Source of the DNA: Pomphorhynchus laevis
Taxonomy: Eukaryota; Acanthocephala; Palaeacanthocephala; Echinorhynchida; Pomphorhynchidae
DNA: 64,000 nucleotides
Direction of reading: 5' to 3'
NCBI GenBank assembly: GCA_012934845.2
Contig: WNNJ02000838.1
Span: 33,300-97,299, forward strand
Positions 56,590 through 64,000 of this stretch are shown one piece after another (position 1 is the stretch's first letter; each line of letters begins with the position of its first letter). The notes under the pieces were generated by a model that made no database searches, was not told where the DNA came from, and saw only the letters and a list, made by a program, of their open reading frames with translations. The translations under genes were made by a program, and so were the position numbers.

Positions 56590-57987
56590 AAAAATAGAAC
56601 CTTTCTGTTTATATGAATAAAATGCTTAAAGTAATTAAAGCACATTTTAAAAAATATTGCAAGGTAATCGAAATTAATACTGGTATAAAACACTATTTCA
56701 GTATTAATTCTACAAAAGAATTTTTAGAACAGACAAAAGGAATAAATTTTCAAAATATAAATACATACGATTTTAGTACGCTTTATACAAATCTAGATTT
56801 AGTAGATATTAAAGAAGCGTTAGTAAAATTAATTAATCTTATATTCGGAAAAAGATATACATATATATGTTATAATAATTATAACGTCTATCTAACAAAA
56901 ATTAAACCATCAAATAAATATAAATATATGGATAAAATTGAATTAATAGAATCCTTAAATATTTTGATAAATCAAAATTATTTAAAAGTAGGAACATCTA
57001 TATTTAGACAAGTAAAAGGTGTTCCAATGGGTGGTAATAGTAGCCCAATTATAGCTGACTTGTTTTTAAGCTTTATAGAATATGAATTTGTTCATAACTG
57101 TGTAAAAACTAAATCTAAACAATATAAATATATGAAATATATGTTTCGATACATTGATGATATATGTGTATTTAATTCTAATAATTTTTATTCAATTAGT
57201 GAGCACATTTATCCAGAAAGCCTTATTCTTAACAAAACCAATATTAATGATAAAGAAGGTGTATATCTAGATATGAACATTAAATTAACATTAACTAAAA
57301 CTACTATTAATTTATATCGTAAAGATGACATATTTAAATTTACAAGAAACATATTTTTGCATGAGCATTCATGCATACCATATAATATAAAATATAATAC
57401 ATTAAATAATGAAATTTTAAGAATTGCAACAATATGTAATGATATTGGCTTTCTTCAAAATCATTTAAATAATTTAATAGATACATATTTTAAACTAGGT
57501 TACTATAAAAATAACATCAAGCAGAAAATAGTAAAATATATAAATCAACACAATAATATAAAGAATAAATTTAAACTCTTAAGTGGCAAATTTTTATGGA
57601 TGGATAATAAATAATATACTTTGCATTAGAATAAGATACTAGATAGTTATTTCAGAGGAAATACATCATTAGCATGTATTTGGCCCCGCTGCTATGTTGG
57701 GTAGAGGAGTTAGGGGCCGAAACCTGATAGCATAGCAGTTCCTCCTGATGACCTCTAATTCTTATTCTGATACAACGTCTGTTATTTATTAGTCAATTCA
57801 TAAAAATGACGTTTATTTTAAATTTTATTTTTTATTTTTATTTTTTAACTTGATTAAAATTATAGAAAATCTAAAAACAATTATTAATTTTATTATTTAA
57901 TTATTAAATTTTGATTTAGCATTATTATGTTTTGTTTATTTTGTAATTATATAACAATACGTAGACTCAGTTAGCTGATTTAATCTG
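56590..57987 (+). mobile_element. Penelope-like element, family 1, copy 5 (best RT)
   Basis: The longest intact RT frame of the family, 56613-57614 (333 residues). Motif A TYDFSTLYTNLDL (Asp53), KGVPMGGNSSPIIADLF (135-151), catalytic FRYIDDICVF (Asp182-Asp183), then the C-terminal region HEHSCIPYNIKYN to LLSGKFLWMDNK. The N-terminal part before VYMNKMLKVIK is missing, so it is 5'-truncated. The end module follows: CTGCTATG...CATAGCAG, GGGGCCGAAACCTGATAG, CTCCTGATGACCTCTAATTC, then ATTAGTCAATTCATAAAA, ending ACGTAGACTCAGTTAGCTGA at about 57980, only a few bases before tRNA-Ala. Its close similarity to copies 1-3 suggests recent activity. Confidence 0.9.
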
Positions 57988-57992
57988 TTCAA

Positions 57993-58065
57993 GGGGATGT
58001 AGCTCAGATGGTAGAGCGCCCGCTTAGCATGCGGGAGGTACTGGGATCGATACCCAGCATCTCCA
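57993..58065 (+). tRNA. tRNA-Ala (AGC)
   Basis: 73 nt. Acceptor stem GGGGATG with CATCTCC plus discriminator A; D arm GCTC..GAGC; anticodon stem CCCGC/GCGGG with loop TTAGCAT giving anticodon AGC; T arm CTGGG/CCCAG with loop ATCGATA. The last acceptor pair is a normal G-U-tolerant fit. Internal A box (TAGCTCAGATGG) and B box (GGATCGATACC) are present, so it looks transcribable. No intron. Confidence 0.95.
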
Positions 58066-58366
58066 TAGTGTTTGTTAAAAAAATAATTTGTACAAAATAA
58101 TTTTTTTTTCACAAAAAATAATTTTCATCATATTTTTTTTACTTTTAATTGATATACTTTTTATATGTTATGAACAATTGTCTATTAATTCGGTATTTAA
58201 TGTTTAGGTCGTAATATGCACTAAACATTTTTATTTTATATTTTTTTCTAAAAAAATAAAAATTAAATATCTCGAAATATGATTATTTTAATATCGTTCT
58301 TATGAAAAGTGCAACCCCGAAAGACCAGCTATAAATGGCTCGAATCTTCCATTTCTGGCGTCAATT

Positions 58367-58408
58367 TTAGCATGCGTGAGGTACTGGGATCGATACCCAG
58401 CATCTCCA
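58367..58408 (+). pseudogene. 3' half of tRNA-Ala, duplicated
   Basis: TAGCATGCGTGAGGTACTGG and the following bases repeat the tRNA-Ala from the anticodon to the 3' end with one change, 343 bp downstream of the gene. The 5' half is missing. It keeps the B box but no A box. Confidence 0.9.
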
Positions 58409-58437
58409 TAAGCTTTCTACATTTACATTTTGAACAC

Positions 58438-58600
58438 ATAAATCAGTTAACTTTATTTAAAAAATTAAGATAAATAATAAATGATTATATAACATTAATT
58501 TTTTATAGGATTTTATATCATTTTTATGATAAAAATTTTAATGAAATTTAAAATGAAAATTTAAAATAAAAATCATTTTTATGAGTTCTTTGTGTTTACA
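58438..58600 (-). repeat. solo PLE end module, minus strand
   Basis: Starts with AAATCAGTTAACT (the family's terminal phrase reversed), then AGGATTTTATATCATTTTTA and AAAATAAAAATCATTTTTAT as in the inner module. It lies 30 bp from the tRNA-Ala half. Confidence 0.6.
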
Positions 58601-58969
58601 TCAGATTTTTTGAAATTCAATTTGTGAAATTTTAGGAGTTTTATGAATTTTTATGTTTCAGCCCATGTTCCTAGACTTAACGTAGTAGCTAAACCAATTG
58701 CATAATAACGGTGTATTTACACTGATATTTGATCACCTTGTATATCTTATTCTAATATAAAGTATATTATTTATTATCCATCCATAAAACTTTTACGCTA
58801 ATATTTAATGCATTTTACTATTTAATATTTAATATTATAATATTTTTCGCTAATGATTTTAAATATTGTGTTGATTAATATATTTTACTATTTTCTGTTT
58901 GATGTTATTTTTGTAATAACCAGTTTAAAATATATTTTAAAATCTTATATATTTATTTATATATATTTA

Positions 58970-59273
58970 CACAGTTATTAGCAAATTCATATATATAAAG
59001 CTTAAAAATAAGTGAGCTATAATTGGGCTACTATTACATTCCATTGGAACACCTTTTACTTGTCTAAATATAGATGTCCCTACCTTTATATTATTTATTA
59101 TCCATCCATAAAAATTTGCCACTTAAGAGTTTAAATTTATTCTTCATATTATTGTGTTGATTTATATATTTTACTATTTTCTGCTTAATGTTATTTTTAC
59201 AGTAACCTAGTTTAAAATATGTATCTATTAAATTATTTAAATGATTTTGGCTAATTATTAGAAATATATACAT
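58970..59273 (-). mobile_element. Penelope-like element, family 1, fragments
   Basis: 59091-59273 reads NHLNNLIDTYFKLGYCKNNI to KLLSGKFLWMDNK, the RT C-terminus. 58970-59095 holds a piece of the PMGGNSSPII region and the VHNC segment. The order is inverted relative to a normal element on this strand, so two truncated pieces adjoin. Confidence 0.75.
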
Positions 59274-59289
59274 GCTGATATGTATTAAA

Positions 59290-59460
59290 ATTTTTAAATA
59301 TCCAGGAACTATCAGGTATAGTTAAACGAAAAGTTCAATTAGTTTAACTACAGTATATAGTTTAACTACAGTATAGTTAAACGAAAATAAAATTATTTTG
59401 ATATTTCGCTAGTAAGTACTAGCATCTTCAGAAATTTGATTTTCTGAAGATATTATATAC
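59290..59460 (-). repeat. PLE-type end repeat with hammerhead motif, copy 1
   Basis: Shares AAATATC.AG.AACTA.CAGGTATAGTT and AAAATTATTTTGATAT with 59655-59745. Contains the ribozyme-like core at 59399-59431 and two TAGTTTAACTACAGTATA repeats at 59337-59375. Confidence 0.65.
59399..59431 (-). ncRNA. candidate hammerhead ribozyme core (PLE type I)
   Basis: On the minus strand: CTGAAGA, one extra T, helix II GCTAGT / ACTAGC (6 perfect pairs) around a 4-base loop, then GAAA and a minimal helix III with TATC for the cleavage site. The single extra base after CTGANGA and the near-absent helix III are usual in Penelope-associated hammerheads. Helix I would be formed by AT-rich flanks (AAATTT before, AAAATAATTTT after) and is weak by eye. 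Confidence 0.5.
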
Positions 59461-59509
59461 TAATTTTATATAATTATATATAAATATATATTCTATTATT
59501 ATTAACAAT

Positions 59510-59648
59510 GTGGTGATTAAAGGAACAAGAAAATAGACTTAAAAATATTAAAAAAGATAAATGTATTTATGAACAATTAGAAATATTAAAACAACATTTA
59601 AGAGATGATAAGTTAAAAGATCTTTTTGTAAATACTAAAATGTTTTAA
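59510..59648 (+). mobile_element. retroelement N-terminal coding scrap
   Basis: Plus strand reads LKEQENRLKNIKKDKC then EQLEILKQHLRDDKLKDLFV to a stop: a charged, coiled-coil-like segment similar in style to the N-terminal region of PLE proteins. It lies between the two ribozyme-bearing repeats, so it may be the remnant of an element bounded by them. Confidence 0.4.
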
Positions 59649-59654
59649 ATTTTA

Positions 59655-59745
59655 AATATCTAGAAACTACAGGTATAGTTGAATAAAAAGAAAATTATTT
59701 TGATATATCGCAGGTAACTTCTACCATCTTTAGAAAATTAATATA
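59655..59745 (-). repeat. PLE-type end repeat with hammerhead motif, copy 2 (decayed)
   Basis: Parallel to 59290-59440. The core is changed: CTAAAGA for CTGAAGA and GCGATA where GCGAAA is expected; the GGTA/TACC stem remains. Confidence 0.6.
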
Positions 59746-59814
59746 AAATTAATCTATTAAAATTTACTATTTTCTGTTTGATGTTATTTTTGTAATAACC
59801 AGTTTAACAGAGCG

Positions 59815-61195
59815 CCCTTTGACAAACCCATGACAACTCGGTGGGATCAAATTACGCTTACATAAATGAACGCGGATTCTACGCGCAAGCGCTTTCTTGT
59901 AGATGGATATGAGGGCGTTTTAAATCGAGATGGGCCGCAGATGTTGGTGTCCGCTATGTCAGACGGGGAAGCTAATAGCATTGTGATGGCGACCTCCTCT
60001 CTCTAACTATATGTCATAAACTGACAGACACGAGTGAAGAGTGGCGCGTTGGATTTGAGGTGCCCGGGAGTATTCTCCAGCAGTTAAGGATATCTGTAAT
60101 AGATAAGTCCCTACTCTTGAAGTCACACCAAGGCAGGATTGGTTGGGGAGATTGAATGGCTCCATAATTATGTAAGGAAAGTGACTATAAAACTTTGTCA
60201 AAGCCTAGGCTACCAATCCAAGGCTCTATCCTTTTATCAGACAAACTTCTCCTTCTTGAAGATCTTCCAGAAGGAAGCCTGAGAAGGGTTTAGGCGAGCG
60301 ATGCTTGCCCTATCCCTGCTCAGCTGGAGCCTATATCTAGAGCTCCAATATTTATTCGAGAGGATTTGTCTGGCGGAAACAGAGAGATTGGGAAGGTGTA
60401 ACATTTTGGCTAAGGTCTTGAGCTTTGTTGGAGTAGGATTGTATATTCGACCTTTATAGGTAGTCGAAAGGATCGAGGTAGCTTGCGATGAGAGGTAGGA
60501 ATTAAATTCGGTCAAACTCTCAATTCCAATTCTGGGAAAGAGTTATATAGCTGCCTGAAAGAAGGCCACTCCAATAGGGTCAAAGTGAAACATTCTTCTA
60601 AGCAACGTATCGTCCTCTAGCCGCCAGCGAATTAGGTCATGATAGGTGGTCTGTTGTTGACGCGACTGCTCAGTGCAAATGGGTATCAACAACCACATCT
60701 TATGTAGCAGTAATATGTCGAGGAGAGAATTTGTTGTAGAGCAATGAAAGGTGGGAGAAGGTGGTTTATGAATAAGATAGTCGATCTTTGCTCTGCGGAG
60801 TGCTGCATTAATCCAACGAGCAGTTCTGTCGTTGAAGTCACCAAGTAACATGTCATAACCGCTCCCCGATATCCGATCCAGGAGGTCACGGTTCTTGTGA
60901 ATTTCTCCTGGCCGAATATAGACATTGGCTCTGCTTATACGCTTACCGTTCTTACAAAGTGATATAGCTAAACAAGATAGGGCTGGACAATAGTAGTTTA
61001 ACAGAAGGGATGATCTTAAGGAGCTTTTCACTAGGGTTTAAAGACCTTGAGATGAAGATAAGTGAGGTGGTATATAAGGAGTAAAGTGGGTGTAGATATG
61101 CTTAGGGATAAATCGAGTAATATCCTGGGGGAGACGGATATACCGCGTTTCTTGAAGGACTATAACATCTGCATCTCTAATGGTTAAGCGCATTA
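59815..61195 (-). mobile_element. LINE, APE endonuclease to RT motif 2 (Jockey/I-like)
   Basis: Minus strand, GC-richer than its flanks. Begins near 61190 with the endonuclease: RDADVIVLQETRYIRLPQD (catalytic Glu, 61144-61172), then frame 61031-60543 with ANVYIRPGEIHKNRDLLDR, YDMLLGDFNDRTARW (catalytic Asp-Asn) and a final TTYHDLIRWRL where SDH is expected. The linker follows (60515-60237: ASIARLNPSQASFWKIF), then RT motif 1-2 near 59960-59830 (RPISI, KALARRIRVHL, GFVKGRS). The catalytic RT part is lost: 3'-truncated. A few shifts only, so moderately young. Confidence 0.8.
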
Positions 61196-61199
61196 AACA

Positions 61200-61505
61200 A
61201 CATAATTATAATGTACATAAGGGAACTACTTTTAGTAGTTTTGGTTTAGCTTTTTGTTTGTTTTATAATGCGTATTGTTTTATATTTTAAGCAAAACATT
61301 CTATTGAAATTTAATGAATATTAAAATTATCGCGAAATTTATGTGATAAATATTTTTTGATATTTTAATAAATTTATATCAAAATTTATAATGCGCCCCG
61401 CATTTCTACTTAAAACAAAATATGCATACAACACAAAATTGAACAACACACATTTAAAAACAAACAAAAAAGAAGAAGTAAAAACAATGCCCTTAAATAA
61501 AATAC
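61200..61505. other. AT-rich flank
   Basis: No gene or repeat recognised. Confidence 0.4.
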
Positions 61506-61663
61506 AAAATACGCTTCTTGAATAATGCGAGATAACAAGTTACTTTAAAATTTTATATACAAAAGCATATTGTATAGTATGATTGTGTACGGATCACGCA
61601 TCATTGCACTTTCGCAAAGGTTTAAATAATTTATAGTAAATAAAATTTATTTACTTTTTTCAT
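61506..61663 (+). repeat. tRNA-Gly-flanking repeat, unit 1
   Basis: Runs from AAAATACGCTTCTTG through GTACGGATCACGCATCATTG to CTTTTTTCAT; repeated at 61923-62079 and partly at 62324-62395. Confidence 0.9.
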
Positions 61664-61684
61664 TGATATCGCAATAAATACGAA

Positions 61685-61755
61685 TGCATTGGCCGGGAAT
61701 CGAACCCGGGTCACCCGCGTGGCAGGCGAGTATTCTACCACTAAACCACCAATGC
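61685..61755 (-). tRNA. tRNA-Gly (GCC)
   Basis: 71 nt on the minus strand. Acceptor stem GCATTGG with CCAATGC plus discriminator A; D arm with TGGTTTAGTGGTAGAATA (A box); anticodon stem CTCGC/GCGGG-type with loop CTGCCAC giving anticodon GCC; T arm CCCGG/CCGGG with loop TTCGATT (B box GGGTTCGATTCCCGG). A textbook eukaryotic tRNA-Gly, no intron. Confidence 0.97.
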
Positions 61756-61835
61756 GTCCTTAGCCTAACATTTATTATTCAAATTACATTTTAACATATT
61801 GCTTCTTCATTTTAAATTAATGTAAAAATTAAAAT

Positions 61836-62535
61836 AATGTTATATTAGAATAATTAATTATAAATTAATTTAAGGTTGAAATCAGATTTATTACTAAGCA
61901 TTAAATTAGGTTCTTTTTGGATAAAATACGCTTCTTGTAAAATGCGATATAACAAGTTACTTTAAAATTTTATATACAAAAGCATATTGTATAGTATGAT
62001 TGTGTACGGATCACGCATCATTGCACTTTCGCAAAGGTTTGAATAATTTCTAGTAAATAAAATTTGTTTACTTTTTTCATGCGAGATAACAAGTTACTTT
62101 CAAATGGTAAAATAGATGCATTTTTAAAATCAATGGAATAACTGAAATGTAATAATAGAGTAATAAATTATAATTTAATATAAACCAAAACAAAATTTTT
62201 GAACAATAAGAAACCAAACGAATTGAAAAATTAAAAAAGTAATATTAGAATAATTAATTATAATTTAATTTAAGGTTTAAATCGGATCTATTATTAAGTA
62301 TTAAATTAGGTTCTTGTTTTAATAAAATACGTTTCTTGAATAATGCGAGATAACAAGTTACTTTCAAATGATAAAATAAATGCATTTTCAAAATCTACGG
62401 AATGATTCAAACTAACAAAATGCTGAGCAACAGCACTTGAATTGGTCCCTTTACGGACCAATCAACCTAAAATCTGATTTTAAGGTTGAGATCAGATTTA
62501 TTATTAAGCATTAAATTAGTTTTTTTTTCACAAAT
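61836..62535 (+). repeat. tRNA-Gly-flanking repeats, units 2 and 3
   Basis: TATTAGAATAATTAATTATAA with AAATCAGATTTATTA..AAG.ATTAAATTAGGTTCTT occurs at 61842, 62247 and (partly) 62470. AATGCGAGATAACAAGTTAC occurs near 61526, 61941, 62083 and 62342. The spacing is about 400-415 bp, so the locus is a degenerate tandem array in which one unit holds the tRNA gene. Confidence 0.85.
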
Positions 62536-62539
62536 GCAA

Positions 62540-62940
62540 CGTTGACAATTTTTAAATTGCTTATTATGATGACGACTTTTCGAGGATATTAGTCACGGTA
62601 TCTATATTTTTTATCAGTCACATCCGATACCTGGCAGCAAACTTAATTGAAAACTCCAGTAGCCATGACTGAAATAACACTAAATTCTTCCGTATCAGTA
62701 TTGTGTATATATGATTGTTGTGTTATTTTATTTTTGCTTGATAAAGACGCAAATACATTAATCTTGTCTATCATGTCCATCAAATCAGGAAAGTTCACTT
62801 TGACACGAAAGCAAATCTTAAATATATAAAGATTACATTTTTTGGGGGACTGTAATGAAAAAAGTGAAGAAAACCTATTATTTCTTAGATATTTTTAAAT
62901 AAACAACATGTTCAATAGATCGTTAAAATTCAATTTTTCT
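62540..62940 (+). other. possible upstream exon of the right-end gene
   Basis: A frame ending at 62829 contains MTEITLNSSVSVLCIYDCCV, then LLDKDANTLILSIMSIKSGK. It could be an exon of the gene at 62947-63350, but I found no donor that joins it in phase. Otherwise nothing is seen here. Confidence 0.25.
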
Positions 62941-62946
62941 CAATAG

Positions 62947-63350
62947 GTGAAAAAGTCGAACTCATAGTGGATGTATTTGAGAAATCAGATGGACGTTCAA
63001 TTATGATTGGAGAAGCTCCTTTACTGTCGTACACGGTACATCTTCACATAAATTTTGAACTATTATCACCTGAAAGTAGACTTGTTAATTCTTCCGAATT
63101 GGGTAAATTTTAAATTTACAAAATTATAATTTGATTATTGTTTTTATTATTTCGAAGCCGTTAAGCTTCGATGTTTGCGAGATCTGTGTAATAAAATAAA
63201 TCACGACGAGTTCAAGAAATTAGTTGATGCTGTGTATATTCAGAATGAGCAGAATATTGAAAATACAATGAAAATGATTAACCCACAATTTACGGGGAAG
63301 CCGAACTATTCGGTGTTGTTATCAAAAACATTACCGCCGATTATTTGCAG
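62947..63350 (+). CDS. two internal exons of an unidentified gene
   Basis: Exon 62947-63102 follows a good acceptor (TTTTTCTCAATAG); intron 63103-63157 is 55 bp (GTAAAT...TTCGAAG); exon 63158-63350 ends at a donor (TTTGCAG|GTATGG). The phases join: the first exon leaves one base that completes an Ala codon with the second. Product: EKVELIVDVFEKSDGRSIMI, then GEAPLLSYTVHLHINFELL, then LRCLRDLCNKINHDEFKKLV, then NPQFTGKPNYSVLLSKTLPP. The first part looks like beta strands, the second helical. I do not recognise the family. The gene must have exons to the left and probably to the right; its start and stop are not identified. Confidence 0.5.
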
Positions 63351-63459
63351 GTATGGTACTCTAATTTATTGGATTAAATATCTATTTGCTGGTTATTTCA
63401 CAATTCAATTATTGAAAACCATCAGTTCTCATTCCACTTCAAGGATTATTTGAAATGAT

Positions 63460-64000
63460 ATTATTAAATATGAATTCTGATAGTAATCATTTAAGTCAGG
63501 CGCGAAAGAACAACGATAACAGTAACAAGTACTATTTCGAAACGGTACTTCTTACTTGAGAAATTCAAAAAAACGAATATGACTTAATATTTCAAAAAGA
63601 AACACATCTTAACTTGTTCGTTTTTAAAATTTTAAATCATTCTGTCGAATAATTGACTTGATAGAATTTTTATTTGCACGATGTTACAGAATTATAAGAA
63701 TCTGATTTAAGATGTTTAAATATAATATTTATGTAAAATATTATTTTATTTATTTTAAAAAATAATTTAAAAAATTTCATCTGCAACAAACATTCTGTAT
63801 GTAAATATTGCTTTGAATCATTTAAATCAACATTAATATAAGTATTGCAGCGTAATCTTACTTTGTAACCACTTTGTCATAATTGAATCCGTAAAAATAG
63901 AGATAAAAATACAAAATATTATATTGTGTAACCAATAAAATTATATAATTATAATTAATTTTATTATTATATAATTAATAATTATTACTTAATTAAATAA
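63460..64000. other. AT-rich right end
   Basis: No gene, repeat or RNA recognised. A following exon of the unidentified gene could lie here or beyond the window. Confidence 0.4.

Noticed and set aside
57690-57770. Family-1 PLE end motif as a canonical hammerhead ribozyme
   Set aside because: CTGATGA and CGAAAC are both present and helix II pairs well, but only 3-4 bases remain for helix I, so the standard fold cannot form. Kept as a conserved motif of unknown activity.
57720-57770. C/D box snoRNA (TGATGA followed by CTGA)
   Set aside because: The boxes are only about 15 bases apart and the motif belongs to the PLE end module.
58367-58408. Second functional tRNA-Ala
   Set aside because: Only the 3' half is present, with no D arm, 5' acceptor strand or A box.

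Overview
This is a 64 kb stretch of a very AT-rich, transposon-packed animal nuclear genome. The organism is probably a nematode or another small invertebrate. Host genes are sparse and have very short GT-AG introns (about 47-55 bp where both ends can be read). Eukaryotic tRNA genes are present. Retroelements include Penelope-like elements (PLEs), RTE and CR1/L2-type LINEs, and LINEs with a restriction-like endonuclease. The nematode assignment is inference: no rRNA or mitochondrial marker lies in the window.

Host genes I can support: EMC6, an ER membrane complex subunit (7064-7480, +); a DUF4140/DUF4139-type protein (21180-22412, -); a small two-exon tail-anchored beta-sandwich protein (34354-34786, +); one orphan exon of similar style (40361-40536, +); ENY2/Sus1 of the SAGA and TREX-2 complexes (43280-43585, -); a three-exon membrane protein of unknown function (47396-48312, +); tRNA-Ala(AGC) (57993-58065, +); tRNA-Gly(GCC) (61685-61755, -); and exons of an unidentified gene near the right end (62947-63350, +). 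They do not form an operon or pathway; they are islands in repeat DNA.

Layout: 1-0.9 kb satellite-like array; 1-7 kb CR1/L2-type LINE fragments; 7 kb EMC6; 7.7-9.5 kb minisatellites around a Ty3/Gypsy-type fossil; 10-13 kb LINE fragments; 13.4-13.9 kb a repeat with a hammerhead-ribozyme-like motif; 15.6-18.4 kb an endonuclease-bearing LINE; 18.5-20.7 kb PLE; 21-22.4 kb DUF4139 gene; 24.1-27.1 kb second LINE lineage; 27.1-28.6 kb a second PLE lineage; 28.6-32.4 kb PLE split by an RTE-type LINE with a 22-bp target-site duplication; 32-37 kb AT-rich DNA with solo PLE end modules; 37.4-39 kb PLE nuclease piece and LINE tail; 40-49 kb genes, minisatellite, fold-back elements; 49.4-52 kb head-to-tail PLE copies; 52.9-56.4 kb LINEs; 56.6-59.7 kb PLE copies and tRNA-Ala; 59.8-61.2 kb LINE; 61.5-62.5 kb repeats around tRNA-Gly.

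The strongest candidates for something undescribed are self-cleaving-RNA-like motifs in repeats (13.5, 40.8, 48.7 and 59.4 kb), a conserved fold in the PLE end module that is also spread as solo copies, and an unusual abundance of short snap-back palindromes scattered through non-coding DNA.
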